NCBI GenBank assembly: GCA_023435305.1
Contig: JAEYRV010000053.1
Coordinates: 67,634-131,633, forward strand
Reading direction: 5' to 3'
From: Bacillota bacterium
GTDB lineage: Bacteria > Bacillota > Clostridia > Acetivibrionales > DTU013
Length of the DNA: 64,000 bases
A program made the position numbers and the translations under genes. Below the pieces are notes generated by a model. That model was not told the DNA's origin. It saw only the letters and a list, made by a program, of their open reading frames with translations, and ran no database searches. Within the stretch, counting starts at the first letter, position 1. Every line of letters starts with the position of its first letter. Positions 39,854-51,954 of this stretch are shown one piece after another.

Positions 39854-42523
39854 ATGAAGAAACTTGTCATAGGAATACTGGCACATGTTGATGCCGGCAA
39901 GACAACCTTATCAGAGAGCCTGCTATATTTGAGCGGCAGGATCCGCAAGCTGGGCAGGGTGGACAACAGGGATGCCTATCTGGATAATTATGAGCTTGAA
40001 AGGGCCCGGGGCATCACCATTTTTGCCAAGCAGGCAGTTTTTGATACAGTGGATGCCCGGATCACACTGCTGGATACCCCCGGCCATGTAGATTTTTCAG
40101 CCGAAATGGAGAGGACGCTCCAGGTGCTGGATTATGCGATCCTGGTAATAAGCGGGGCAGACGGCATACAGGGACATACCAGGACCTTGTGGCGCCTGCT
40201 TTCTGTCTATCGGATACCTGTCTTTATTTTCATCAACAAAATGGATCAGAACGGTACGAATAAAGAAATAGTAATGGCCCAATTGAAAAAACAGTTGGAT
40301 GACAGTTGTATCGAATTCACACAGGATGAAACAGACCATTTCCGCGAACAGTTGGCCATGTGTGATGAGGCCCTGATGGAGGCTTACCTTGATAAGGGCA
40401 AAATCGGGGTCGGTCTTGTCAGGGAAACGATAAAAGCGCGTAGAATATTTCCGTGCTTTTTTGGTTCTGCCTTAAAGCTTGAAGGTGTGGATGAGTTCCT
40501 GCAGAGTCTGGTGATGTATTCTGATATGCCCTCGTATCGGGAAGAATTCGGAGCCAAAATATTCAAGATAAACAGAGATGACCAGGGAAACCGCCTTACT
40601 CATATGAAAATAACCGGAGGAAGGCTCAAGGTGAGGGATACATTGGGCAACGGTTCCCAAACGGAGAAGGTCAATCAGATAAGAGTCTATTCGGGACAAA
40701 AATTCGAAACGATAAATGAGGCGGAGGCAGGAACGGTATGTGCGGTGACCGGGCTTACCCGGACCAGGCCGGGAGAAGGTCTGGGAACGGAGGAAACCTC
40801 CGGCGCGCCTGTACTGGAGCCTGTGCTGTCATATCGGATAATACTGCCTGAGGGCTGTGATCCAAGGGTGATGCTCCCCAAGCTTCGCCAGATCGAGGAG
40901 GAGGAGCCTGAGCTTCGTGTTGTATGGGATGAAAGCCTTAAAGAAATCAGAGCGCAGATAATGGGAGAGGTACAGACAGAGGTACTGCAAAGTACTATAC
41001 AAAGCAGGTTTGGTATCGAAGCTGGTTTCGGATCAGGAAGGATACTTTATAAGGAGACCATTGCAGATAAAGTGGAGGGAGTCGGGCATTTTGAACCGCT
41101 GAGGCATTATGCGGAGGTGCATTTGCTGATGGAGCCGGGAGAGCCCGGAAGCGGCCTTCGTTTTGCAGTTGACTGCAGTGACGATGTATTGGCTAAGAGC
41201 TGGAAGAATCTGATCCTGACTCATCTGGAGGAGAAGGTCCACAAAGGTGTCCTCACAGGCTCTGCAATAACGGATATGAAAATCACTTTAATCTCAGGCA
41301 AAGCCCATAACAAGCATACGGAAGGCGGGGACTTCAGAGAGGCGACTTACAGGGCTGTACGCCAGGGACTTATGGAAGCTCAGTCCGTATTGCTGGAGCC
41401 CTTCTACTCTTTCAGCCTTGAGGTTCCCGATAATCTTATAGGCCGGGCAATGTCCGATATTGAAAAAATGTCAGGAACCTGCAATGTCACCGAGATAACA
41501 GGTGAGACGGCAGTGCTTGAAGGGATCGCACCCGTAGCCGCCATGCAGAATTACCAGAAAGATGTGGCGGCATATTCAAAAGGCCTTGGCAGGCTTTTTT
41601 GCAGCCTGATGGGATACAGGCCCTGTCATAATACCGAAGAAGTGGCGGAGATGATAGGATACGACCCTGACAGAGATATTGCAAATCCTGCATGGTCGGT
41701 ATTCTGTGAAAATGGCGCAAGCTTTCCGGTCAACTGGGACAGTGTTAAAGACTATATGCATGTGGAAAGCTGCTTCAGCAAGAGCAGTGACAGCATCGGG
41801 GAAACAGAGCAAAAGCCGGATCCCGAGTGGAAAGAGGAGCAATGGATCGGCCCCGAGGAGGTCGACAGGATATTCAAGCGCACTTTTTTTGCCAATCAGG
41901 GGAAGAAAACCGTCTGGAAGAAGCGCAAGGCTGCCGCCGGAAGCTATCATGCGCCATCGCCGTCAGCAGATACCGGCAGATCAGGAGAAATCGGGAAGCT
42001 GACGGCAGCGAAGAATGAGTATCTGCTTGTGGATGGCTACAATATTATTTTTGCATGGCCCGAGCTAAAGGAGCTTGCCGATGAGAACATGGACGGGGCC
42101 AGATCAAAGCTGATCGATTATCTAAGCAAATATCAGCACTTCAGAAAATGCCGCATCATTGTCGTGTTTGATGCATACCGCGTGCTCGGGCATAACGAAG
42201 AGATGATCGATTATGGCAATGTTTATGTTGTTTTTACAAGGGAAGCCCAGACAGCAGATCACTTTATCGAGAAATTCGCCCACAGCAACAAGCACAGATA
42301 TGACATAACTGTTGCGACCTCGGACGGCCTGCAGCAGATAATAATAAGAGGCGCAGGCTGCGCTGTTATTTCTGCCAGAGACTTGAAGGAAGAGCTCATC
42401 AGCGCTGATAGGAAAATAATGCAGGCATATCATGAAAAACAGCAGCCGGGACGCAATTATATCGGAGATGTGCTGCCCGATGAGAAAAAGCAGCAGATCG
42501 AAGAAATCACAAAGGATGAATGA
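39854..42523 (+). CDS. TetM/TetO-like translational GTPase fused to a YacP/Rae1-like NYN nuclease domain
   Basis: ATG 39854 (AAAGGA 7 bases upstream) gives 889 residues. Residues 1-640 follow ribosomal-protection proteins: P-loop AHVDAGKTT (10-18), switch I ELERARGITIFAKQA, switch II LLDTPGHVDF, NKMDQNG for guanine, then domains II-V (for example LRFAVDCSDDVLAKSWKNLI, LEPFYSFSLEVPDNLIGRAM). A charged linker (about 640-715) leads to a NYN domain (about 720-870) with LLVDGYNIIFAWP (D727), IIVVFDAYRV, TADHFIEKFA and VATSDGLQQ, the four acidic positions of YacP/Rae1-type RNases. Such fusions exist in clostridia as 'translation factor GTPase family' proteins. Tetracycline resistance should not be assumed. 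Confidence 0.9.
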   Translation: MKKLVIGILAHVDAGKTTLSESLLYLSGRIRKLGRVDNRDAYLDNYELERARGITIFAKQAVFDTVDARITLLDTPGHVDFSAEMERTLQVLDYAILVISGADGIQGHTRTLWRLLSVYRIPVFIFINKMDQNGTNKEIVMAQLKKQLDDSCIEFTQDETDHFREQLAMCDEALMEAYLDKGKIGVGLVRETIKARRIFPCFFGSALKLEGVDEFLQSLVMYSDMPSYREEFGAKIFKINRDDQGNRLTHMKITGGRLKVRDTLGNGSQTEKVNQIRVYSGQKFETINEAEAGTVCAVTGLTRTRPGEGLGTEETSGAPVLEPVLSYRIILPEGCDPRVMLPKLRQIEEEEPELRVVWDESLKEIRAQIMGEVQTEVLQSTIQSRFGIEAGFGSGRILYKETIADKVEGVGHFEPLRHYAEVHLLMEPGEPGSGLRFAVDCSDDVLAKSWKNLILTHLEEKVHKGVLTGSAITDMKITLISGKAHNKHTEGGDFREATYRAVRQGLMEAQSVLLEPFYSFSLEVPDNLIGRAMSDIEKMSGTCNVTEITGETAVLEGIAPVAAMQNYQKDVAAYSKGLGRLFCSLMGYRPCHNTEEVAEMIGYDPDRDIANPAWSVFCENGASFPVNWDSVKDYMHVESCFSKSSDSIGETEQKPDPEWKEEQWIGPEEVDRIFKRTFFANQGKKTVWKKRKAAAGSYHAPSPSADTGRSGEIGKLTAAKNEYLLVDGYNIIFAWPELKELADENMDGARSKLIDYLSKYQHFRKCRIIVVFDAYRVLGHNEEMIDYGNVYVVFTREAQTADHFIEKFAHSNKHRYDITVATSDGLQQIIIRGAGCAVISARDLKEELISADRKIMQAYHEKQQPGRNYIGDVLPDEKKQQIEEITKDE

Positions 42524-42634
42524 TCATACTGACTAAGGCACAAAGTCAGCAATACAGGTTAGGATGGACTTATTGACATAAATACTGATTATCGTTAATC
42601 TTAATTTATATCGATGTATTAGCGGGGTGTTTTA

Positions 42635-45634
42635 ATGGAAGAACGGTATCCGTTCAAATATGATGCTTTCATAAGCTACAGGCACTGTGAGCCTGACAAG
42701 AGTGTCGCCGACAGACTCCACAGGATGCTGGAAGGCTTCAGGATCCCGAAGTCGATAGCGAAGACCTGCGGGCGGAAGCAAATAAAGCGTGTCTTCAGAG
42801 ACAGGGAGGAACTCCCTACCTCATCAAACCTTGCCGGTAATATTACCGAAGCACTGAAGGACTCGGAGTTCCTGATAGTGATCTGCTCTCCAAGGACACC
42901 TGAGTCTCAGTGGGTCTTAAAGGAAATAGAAGATTTCAAGGCGATCCATGGTCATAACAAGGTACTTGCCCTTTTGATCGAAGGCGAACCAGGAGAGTCA
43001 TTCCCTGAGCAGCTTTGCTATGTAAAGAGCAAGGATGTGTACGGGGATGGGAGCGGGGCGGAAGAAGTAATACAGGTTGAACCGCTTGCTGCAGATATCA
43101 GGGCATCTTCGGAAAAGGAGATGTTCAAAAAGCTCAGGACAGAAATGCTTCGCCTGCTTGCTCCAATGCTGAACTGCGGGTATGACGATCTGAGGCAGCG
43201 CCACAGGGAGCGAAGGATAAAAGCCATATTAACGGCTTCAATATCGGTTTCGGCATTTTTCATTGCCTTTGGGGCCTTCAGCATGTATCAGTCAATGGTA
43301 ATCAGCAAGCAAAATCATGAAATCAGCAAAAAAAATGAAGAAATAGTTGTACAGATCGAAAAAACGCAGATAAGCCAGTCAAGATATCTTGCTGATATTT
43401 CATCCAGACTTTTGAAAGAGGGAGACCGCTACAGAGCGATCCTGGTAGCCCGTGAAGCTCTGCCGAAGGATCTGGACAACAAGGACAGGCCCTATGTAGA
43501 AGAGGCGGAATATGCGCTTGCCCGAGCGCTGGGAGTCTATGAGATCGATACGATGTACGACATGGACATGGTCCTGGATCACAACAAACCAGTCAGCTAC
43601 ATCGAGCTGAGTCCGGACAGTAAAACACTGCTGACATTGTCAGGTGACGGCTATTCACGTATGTGGAATGTGGAGGACGGCAAATGTATAGGTGAGTATT
43701 TCACTAATCATTCATCACTGTTCAGCGGCGATACGATTGAGTTTATTGACAACGGTACAATTGTTTCGGGTAACTACGAAAATATCACTTGTTTCGATAT
43801 AGAGGGGAATTTAAAGTGGCAGAGGGAGTTCATAGCAACAAAGATAAGTGTTTCAGGGAACAGAGTTGCCGTTTTGTCATCAAGAGATATTATGGTACTG
43901 GATGCATCCACCGGTGATACTATCGTTGAAATCGACCTGGAAAGTCATATGGACTTCACGGACTTCAGCAGCTTTATAAGCAGTATCAGTTTCAGTGCTG
44001 ACGGCGGCATGATAGGCATAGGCAGCAACTTTGGCAAGGCATTTGTGTTTGAAACAGAGACCGGAAAAATGCTTGAATCATACAGTACTGGCCTGCAGTT
44101 TGTGTCAGATCTGGCCTTTTCACCTGAGGGATACATTGCGGTGGCTTCAACTGAGGGTACTGATGATCTGCTTGGGAGAGGGAACGGTATGCTGGATGTC
44201 TATTCGACCCAGGGGGGAGAACCCGGTATTTCAATAGCATTCACACATGCGGCAGTTGATAATGTGCAATTTTCTTCTTTTGACACAAATATGATAATTT
44301 TAACGGAAGGGGAAAAATTGAATGTTTGTGATATCAGCAGCGGAAAGGTAGTATATTCCTTTATAAGCGGAGACAATATTACTGACTACGAAGTATATGA
44401 CGGCTTTATTGTCACATCCTCCAATGATGGGACGATAAGATTCTGCTTCATGAAAAACAGCGGGTACGAAAGCGAATGGCACAGGATCACCCGCCCTGAG
44501 CCGATAACAGGCATGGAAATCGGCAACGGCAGTATAGCTATAACATGTCAGTTATCAAAAAAGGTATACATAATGAATGTATTATTCAATGACAATACCA
44601 TAAAGCTTGCAGATCATAATGACTCTATCTCCAGAGCGGATTTTTCTCCTGATGGCAGTATGTCTGTGAGCGCAGGGAATGATAGTGAACTGGTGCTTTG
44701 CAGTTTATCTGATAAAAAGATTGTTAATTCTGTTTCTCTCGACAGCAGCATAAAAGACTGCAGATTTGTAAAAAACGACAGGATAATTGTAGTTCTTTCA
44801 GATGGAGGAGTCATGCTTCTGGACAATGATCTGCAGACCATAAAGGAAGAGACTACGGAAAGCATATCATGGGTAAGCTATGGCCCTGATGACACAGCTT
44901 TTGCCATATGCTGCGGCAAACAGGTAACAGTGTTTTCTTCAGATGACCTCAGGACGATCGCGTCCGTTGAAGCCGGATATTCGGCCTCATGCTCATTTTC
45001 TTCCGATAATAAGCTTATGCTTTCCGACCGCAACGGCATAGCCAAGCTTGTCGATCTCAATACCGGTCTGGAGACATTGCTGGGCGATGATGCAGGTATG
45101 GTCACAGGTGCGGTAAGCGGTGACGGAACGAAATATGCATTGGCCTGGGATGATAAAACAATTAAGCTTTACGATACCGTGGACAGAAATAAGGAACCCG
45201 TTATTATGAAGGGCGCTGTCAATGATGCTGTCACACTGATTTTCAGTCCAGACTCCAAATTGCTGTTTGCCGGCTATGACGACTATGGAATCGAAATATT
45301 CAACTGCCAGGACGGAAGCCTGCTGACTGCCATTAGCTCTGATTTCTTCGGGAGCGGTCTGGGAAGAGTCATATTCAGCAGGGATGGCAGCCGTATTGCA
45401 TGTATCGATAAATCAAAGTACGCTGTTATTATGGATTCATCTTCGTATAAAATACTTGCACGGGTATCGATAGCAGATATAGACAGTAATTTTGAAAAAA
45501 TATTGTCCTACTGGAGCTCGGAGCTGTTCCTTGCTCCGGTCTATACTACGCAAATGCTTCTGGATGAGGCTGATAAGCAGCTAAATGGCAGGACACTCAC
45601 TGAGAGAGAAAAGATAGAGATGTTTATAGAATAG
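42635..45634 (+). CDS. TIR domain - membrane helix - WD40 repeat protein
   Basis: The 999-residue protein starts with a TIR domain (about 7-135): KYDAFISYRHCEPDKSVADR, RDREELPTSSNL, and the presumed NADase glutamate E97 in SPRTPESQWVLKEIEDF. A single membrane helix spans about 196-216 (AILTASISVSAFFIAFGAFS). A coiled-coil segment follows (222-255), then a helical stretch (ILVAREALPKD), and from about 305 to the end repeated WD40-type blades (ISFSADGGMIGIGSN, ADFSPDGSMSVSAGNDSELV, LIFSPDSKLLFAGYDD). TIR domains either bind other TIRs or hydrolyse NAD+. The propeller would sit on the other side of the helix or sense a partner. No known defence gene adjoins it. Confidence 0.9.
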   Translation: MEERYPFKYDAFISYRHCEPDKSVADRLHRMLEGFRIPKSIAKTCGRKQIKRVFRDREELPTSSNLAGNITEALKDSEFLIVICSPRTPESQWVLKEIEDFKAIHGHNKVLALLIEGEPGESFPEQLCYVKSKDVYGDGSGAEEVIQVEPLAADIRASSEKEMFKKLRTEMLRLLAPMLNCGYDDLRQRHRERRIKAILTASISVSAFFIAFGAFSMYQSMVISKQNHEISKKNEEIVVQIEKTQISQSRYLADISSRLLKEGDRYRAILVAREALPKDLDNKDRPYVEEAEYALARALGVYEIDTMYDMDMVLDHNKPVSYIELSPDSKTLLTLSGDGYSRMWNVEDGKCIGEYFTNHSSLFSGDTIEFIDNGTIVSGNYENITCFDIEGNLKWQREFIATKISVSGNRVAVLSSRDIMVLDASTGDTIVEIDLESHMDFTDFSSFISSISFSADGGMIGIGSNFGKAFVFETETGKMLESYSTGLQFVSDLAFSPEGYIAVASTEGTDDLLGRGNGMLDVYSTQGGEPGISIAFTHAAVDNVQFSSFDTNMIILTEGEKLNVCDISSGKVVYSFISGDNITDYEVYDGFIVTSSNDGTIRFCFMKNSGYESEWHRITRPEPITGMEIGNGSIAITCQLSKKVYIMNVLFNDNTIKLADHNDSISRADFSPDGSMSVSAGNDSELVLCSLSDKKIVNSVSLDSSIKDCRFVKNDRIIVVLSDGGVMLLDNDLQTIKEETTESISWVSYGPDDTAFAICCGKQVTVFSSDDLRTIASVEAGYSASCSFSSDNKLMLSDRNGIAKLVDLNTGLETLLGDDAGMVTGAVSGDGTKYALAWDDKTIKLYDTVDRNKEPVIMKGAVNDAVTLIFSPDSKLLFAGYDDYGIEIFNCQDGSLLTAISSDFFGSGLGRVIFSRDGSRIACIDKSKYAVIMDSSSYKILARVSIADIDSNFEKILSYWSSELFLAPVYTTQMLLDEADKQLNGRTLTEREKIEMFIE

Positions 45635-45654
45635 CGTTTTGAGGAGGTAGTAAC

Positions 45655-46644
45655 ATGAGTAAAACTATTGTCAACTGGGGAGTGATCGGGTGTGCCGAGA
45701 TCGCTGAAAAATCTGTGATCCCCGGAATACTTGCCGCAGAGAATGCCAGATTGTACGCTGTCTCAAGCAGGTCGGCGGGAAGCAGGCTGGATGATTTCCG
45801 GGACAGGTTCAGCCCTGTCAAAGCCTATACAAGCTATGAAGAGCTATTGGAAGACCCGGAGATAGATGCCGTTTACATTCCTCTTCCGAATTCGCTCCAT
45901 TATGAATGGACACTGAAGGCTGCTGAAAGTAAAAAGCATATATTGTGTGAAAAGCCTCTCGGGATCAACGCTGAAGAGGTAAAAGCCATGAAGGCGGCCG
46001 CGGATAAAAACGGTGTATTATTAATGGAAGCCTTCGCTTACCGTCACAGTCCTCTGACCAGGAAAGTGAAGGAGCTTGTGGATGCCGGCACAATAGGTAA
46101 AATCAAATTTATGGAATCACATTTCAGCTTCATTCTGAACAACCCGGCGAATGTAAGGCTTGTTTCGGAGCTTGGAGGAGGAGCGACCTATGATATCGGA
46201 TGCTACAATCTGAACATCATCAGATATATCATCGGTTCAGAACCCACCAGGATCACGGCCTCCGGGGAGGTGGATCACAGGACCGGAGTCGATATGAGCA
46301 GCTGTATCATGCTTGAGTTTGAGGGCGGGGTAAAGGCTGTATCATATTGCTCATTTGCATGCTCCCCCAGAGTAGAATACACCATTGTAGGCGAGGCCGG
46401 CTATATTCATGTTCCTGTTGTGTTTAATGCAGCCGGGGACAACACTATTAAAATCGTCCGGAATGACGGAAAAGAAGAGATAGTCATAGACTGTCCCCAC
46501 AATTATATGCTGGAGGTAGAGCAGTTCGGAAGGTGCATACTAAACGGGGAAAAACCGTTGATCACCTATGAGGAATCACTCGGCAACGCAAAAACTATCG
46601 ACTCGGTACTGGAACAAATCGTTCCTCCTGCGGAGATGAAATAG
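45655..46644 (+). CDS. Gfo/Idh/MocA-family NAD(P)-dependent oxidoreductase
   Basis: The 329-residue protein has a Rossmann N-terminus (NWGVIGCAEIAEKSVIPGI), the family signature DAVYIPLPNSLHYEWTLKAA, HILCEKPLGINAEEVKAMK with the catalytic lysine of the EKP motif, and the C-terminal sandwich with EAFAYRHSPLTRKVKELV and GGGATYDIGCYNLNIIRYI. Members oxidise or reduce hydroxyls of sugars, inositols or their derivatives with NAD(P). The substrate is not evident. GAGGAGG precedes the ATG, 20 bases after the TIR-WD40 stop, so the two may be co-transcribed. Confidence 0.92.
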   Translation: MSKTIVNWGVIGCAEIAEKSVIPGILAAENARLYAVSSRSAGSRLDDFRDRFSPVKAYTSYEELLEDPEIDAVYIPLPNSLHYEWTLKAAESKKHILCEKPLGINAEEVKAMKAAADKNGVLLMEAFAYRHSPLTRKVKELVDAGTIGKIKFMESHFSFILNNPANVRLVSELGGGATYDIGCYNLNIIRYIIGSEPTRITASGEVDHRTGVDMSSCIMLEFEGGVKAVSYCSFACSPRVEYTIVGEAGYIHVPVVFNAAGDNTIKIVRNDGKEEIVIDCPHNYMLEVEQFGRCILNGEKPLITYEESLGNAKTIDSVLEQIVPPAEMK

Positions 46645-46881
46645 TTTGATCTGCTAATCATGCCTGGGCGAACCTTGTCTGGCGAATCTTGTCGTAATTT
46701 TTAAAAGTACTTGATATAACGACTGCTAATTGATAGAATTGTATTATATAAATATGGTGAAATGGTAAAATTTCAATAGAGTATTGTAATATACACTTAT
46801 ATGTTGCTGCATGACCCCAAGGTTTTACTTATATACAGCTCACTATGTTGCCACTAAATACATTATGAAATGGGGATATCT

Positions 46882-49056
<2,175 letters not shown>

Positions 49057-49075
49057 CAGCGGCGATAATTGTTGT

Positions 49076-49106
49076 AAGGCACCTGCTATACAGGTGCCTT
49101 ATTTTA
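49076..49106 (+). terminator. rho-independent terminator after the chemoreceptor gene
   Basis: AAGGCACCTG (49076-49085) pairs perfectly with CAGGTGCCTT (49091-49100), then ATTTT. The stem contains the GGCACC core of the GTGCC repeat family. Confidence 0.85.
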
Positions 49107-49204
49107 ACATAACCAGCAATATAGGTGAGGATGAGGATTTTTACAGCATTGTTTCATATATACAGCTTTTTGTGATATTATATTAATCGGGAGATGGTTA
49201 TCCG

Positions 49205-50074
49205 TTGATAGAAATTTTGAATGGACTGCACGAAACTGTTGATTACCGCGGAGATTTCAAAATCAGGCTGTATATGAACAAGGAGTCTGAGGATTACCCG
49301 CGGCACTGGCACACTGATGCCGAGGTCATACTGCCGGTCGACAATTCCTATAGGGTCGTCATGGATGACAACATATATGATCTGAACGTCAACGACATCA
49401 TGATCATACCTCCGGGCGAGCTGCATCAGATATATTCTCCGTCCAGCGGCTGCAGGATAATATTGCAGTTTGACTGTACGCTGCTTTACAGCCTTAAAGG
49501 GTTCAGTACGGCTTTTAACATGTTTCACCCTTGTATTGTAGTTACACCCGCCTCAATGCATAATATACATTCAGAGTTGGTCTCGCTGATAATGAATATG
49601 GCATCTGAATATTTTACGAGCCAGCCTTTTAAGGAAGCCCTTGTATACTCGATGCTGATCAGGTTTTTCTCCATTATAGGGCGAAATTGTATTAAAACGG
49701 AGGAGAACTTTACAAATATAAAGAATCAGAAGCAGGTGGAATATATCAAGCTTTTTGTAAAGGTATGCAACTATATGAACCGGCATTGCACTGAAAACAT
49801 CAAGGTAGAGGACATAGCCAATATAGCCGGTTTCAGCAAATTTCACTTCGCCCGTCTTTTCAAGCAGGTCATGAACATGTCGTGGTATGATTACCTGATC
49901 AACAGAAGGATCATGCAGGCCGAGAAGCTTTTGGCCGATCATGATCTATCCATAATGCAGGTAGCGATGAAATCCGGTTTCAGCAGTCTTGCTACGTTTA
50001 ACCGCGTGTTCAGAGCGAAAAAAAGCTGTACTCCATCAGAATATAAAGCGCAATATGGAAAATCATACAAATAA
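49205..50074 (+). CDS. AraC-family regulator with cupin sensor domain
   Basis: The start is TTG with GGGAGATGG about 8 bases upstream. The 289-residue protein has an N-terminal cupin-type sensor (YPRHWHTDAEVILPVDNSYR, NVNDIMIIPPGELHQIYSP) and a C-terminal double helix-turn-helix (KVEDIANIAGFSKFHFARLF and LSIMQVAMKSGFSSLATFNR, ending KSCTPSEYKAQYGKSY). Such regulators usually respond to a sugar and activate neighbouring uptake genes. The sugar ABC importer begins 344 bases downstream on the same strand and is the likely target. Confidence 0.9.
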   Translation: MIEILNGLHETVDYRGDFKIRLYMNKESEDYPRHWHTDAEVILPVDNSYRVVMDDNIYDLNVNDIMIIPPGELHQIYSPSSGCRIILQFDCTLLYSLKGFSTAFNMFHPCIVVTPASMHNIHSELVSLIMNMASEYFTSQPFKEALVYSMLIRFFSIIGRNCIKTEENFTNIKNQKQVEYIKLFVKVCNYMNRHCTENIKVEDIANIAGFSKFHFARLFKQVMNMSWYDYLINRRIMQAEKLLADHDLSIMQVAMKSGFSSLATFNRVFRAKKSCTPSEYKAQYGKSYK

Positions 50075-50418
50075 TTTGTTGGTTTGTGTAAATTAATGAT
50101 ATGAGTTATGAATATATCAAATATTGCTATTTATTTAGTGGCATATAACAGCCGATATGAGAGAATATATAATAAGCAGATAGGAAATGTATAAATATTG
50201 ATGAATAAATGTGTTGTATTTTATTAACATTTTCACTAAAAAAAATAGTGATTTTTAATTAAAATTTAGCAAAAGGTTATAGAAATCATCAGTAAATATA
50301 CATAAAACTAGCAATATTTGATAAATAGATAGCAATATACAAGAAGCACAGTATATAAATATGTTATATAATTTTCATGCAGTAGTAAGTTTATACATAT
50401 ATTAAAAGGAGGGAAACC
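50075..50418. other. A/T-rich intergenic region upstream of the sugar importer
   Basis: The 344 bases are about 75-80 percent A+T, with no credible frame. They probably hold the promoter and AraC-regulator sites for the importer. I cannot single out a convincing operator. AAAAGGAGGG just before 50419 is the ribosome binding site. Confidence 0.5.
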
Positions 50419-51855
50419 ATGAAAAGAATTTTGGCAACTATTCTCGCGTGCACGCTCCTCGTTACTATGCTGTTAACAGGCTGCGGCAAGACAGTAAACC
50501 CACCCGTAACTCCGGACGCTCCGGCAACAACTGACCAACCCGCAACAGGGGACAAACCGGTTGACACAGCTCCTCCGGCTACAGATGTAGCTGACGATCC
50601 GAGCATAAAGACAGTCAACCTGTGGACATTCACAGATGAAATCCCGAAGATGATGGACAAGTTTAAGGAAATCAATCCTGATTTCTCACTCGAAATCAAA
50701 CCGACCATCATTGCAACTACTGACGGTGCATACCAGCCCGCACTCGACCAGGCTCTGGCAGGCGGCGGCGCAGACGCTCCGGACATGTATGCAGCAGAGA
50801 GCGCATTCGTTCTGAAATATACACAGGGCGACGCTTACAAATTTGCAGCAGCATACAAGGATCTCGGTATTGACGTTGACAAGCTCCTCAAAGAGTCTGC
50901 AATCGCTCAGTACACAGTTGATATCGGAACTAATCCGAATGGTCAGCTCGTAGGTCTCGGATACCAGGCAACCGGCGGTGCTTTCATTTATCGTCGTTCA
51001 CTGGCAAAAGACACTTGGGGAACTGATGACCCGGCAACTGTTACCGGCAAGATCGGTCCCGGCTGGGATAAGTTCTTCGCAGCAGCAGCTGAACTGAAAG
51101 CTAAGGGTTACGCTATCATCTCTGGTGACGGTGACCTCTGGCACGCAGTTGAAGGCGCTTCTGACAAGGGTTGGATCGTTGACGGCAAGCTCTTTATCGA
51201 TCCTTCACGTGAAGCATTCCTTGATTATTCAAAGACTATCAAAGACAATGGTTGGAGCAATGATACTCAGGACTGGACAGATGCTTGGTATGCTGACATG
51301 AAAGATGCCAGCGCACAGAAAGTATTCGGATTCTTTGGTCCTGCTTGGCTCATCAACTACGTTATGGCTGGTAACTCCGGCGGAACTAAGATCGGTGAAG
51401 GCACATACGGCGACTGGGCAGTTGCTGAACCTCCGGTTGGCTTCTTCTGGGGCGGCACATGGGTAATGGGCAACAAGGATACCAAGATCAAGAAGTCAGT
51501 CGGCGACATAATCGAGTGGATCACTCTTGACAGCTCTGAAACTGGTCTCCAGTACTTCTGGGCAAACGGAACACTTAATGGACCTGGCGGCACAAAGGAT
51601 ACAGTTGCTTCCGGTACAGTAATGTCCAAGTCTGACGGTAAAGTTGACTTCCTCGGCGGACAGAATATGTTTGACGTATTCGTTCCTGCTGGCGAGTTTG
51701 CAACCGGTAAGAACAAGACTCAGTACGACGAAACTATCAATTCTCACTGGCGTAACCAGGTACGTGAGTACTCCAATGGTAACAAGAGCCGTGATCAGGC
51801 GATAGCTGACTTCAAGCAGTTGATAATAGACAACCTTGATATCGTAGTCGAGTAA
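50419..51855 (+). CDS. sugar ABC transporter substrate-binding lipoprotein
   Basis: The 478-residue protein has a lipoprotein signal (LLTGC, C22), then a Thr/Pro/Asp-rich tether of about 40 residues. The bilobal family 1 solute-binding fold follows: VNLWTFTDEIPKMMDKFKEI, QPALDQALAGGGADAPDMYA, AFIYRRSLAKDTWGT, and PVGFFWGGTWVMGNKDTK. Many aromatic residues in the cleft fit an oligosaccharide ligand. It belongs with the two permeases downstream. Codon use is unusually regular (GCA, CTC, GGC, AAG rich) compared with its neighbours, which suggests high expression. A hairpin at 51871-51899 separates it from the permeases. Confidence 0.93.
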   Translation: MKRILATILACTLLVTMLLTGCGKTVNPPVTPDAPATTDQPATGDKPVDTAPPATDVADDPSIKTVNLWTFTDEIPKMMDKFKEINPDFSLEIKPTIIATTDGAYQPALDQALAGGGADAPDMYAAESAFVLKYTQGDAYKFAAAYKDLGIDVDKLLKESAIAQYTVDIGTNPNGQLVGLGYQATGGAFIYRRSLAKDTWGTDDPATVTGKIGPGWDKFFAAAAELKAKGYAIISGDGDLWHAVEGASDKGWIVDGKLFIDPSREAFLDYSKTIKDNGWSNDTQDWTDAWYADMKDASAQKVFGFFGPAWLINYVMAGNSGGTKIGEGTYGDWAVAEPPVGFFWGGTWVMGNKDTKIKKSVGDIIEWITLDSSETGLQYFWANGTLNGPGGTKDTVASGTVMSKSDGKVDFLGGQNMFDVFVPAGEFATGKNKTQYDETINSHWRNQVREYSNGNKSRDQAIADFKQLIIDNLDIVVE

Positions 51856-51870
51856 GAATAATGTTAGCAA

Positions 51871-51899
51871 GGGCGGGCGGATGCCTTTCCGACCCGCCC
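51871..51899 (+). terminator. intra-operon hairpin between binding protein and permeases
   Basis: GGGCGGG (51871-51877) pairs with CCCGCCC (51893-51899), followed by AAATTTT. It probably acts as a partial terminator or RNA-stabilising end, giving more binding protein than permease. Confidence 0.65.
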
Positions 51900-51954
51900 A
51901 AATTTTATGTAAAAAACAAATTTGAACTAACGCTTTACCCGGAGGTGAATTCTT

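Noticed and set aside
39854..42523. Tetracycline resistance gene (tetM/tetO)
   Set aside because: The GTPase part is only TetM-like. The protein is 250 residues longer with a nuclease domain and lacks the usual C-terminal end, so resistance is unsupported.
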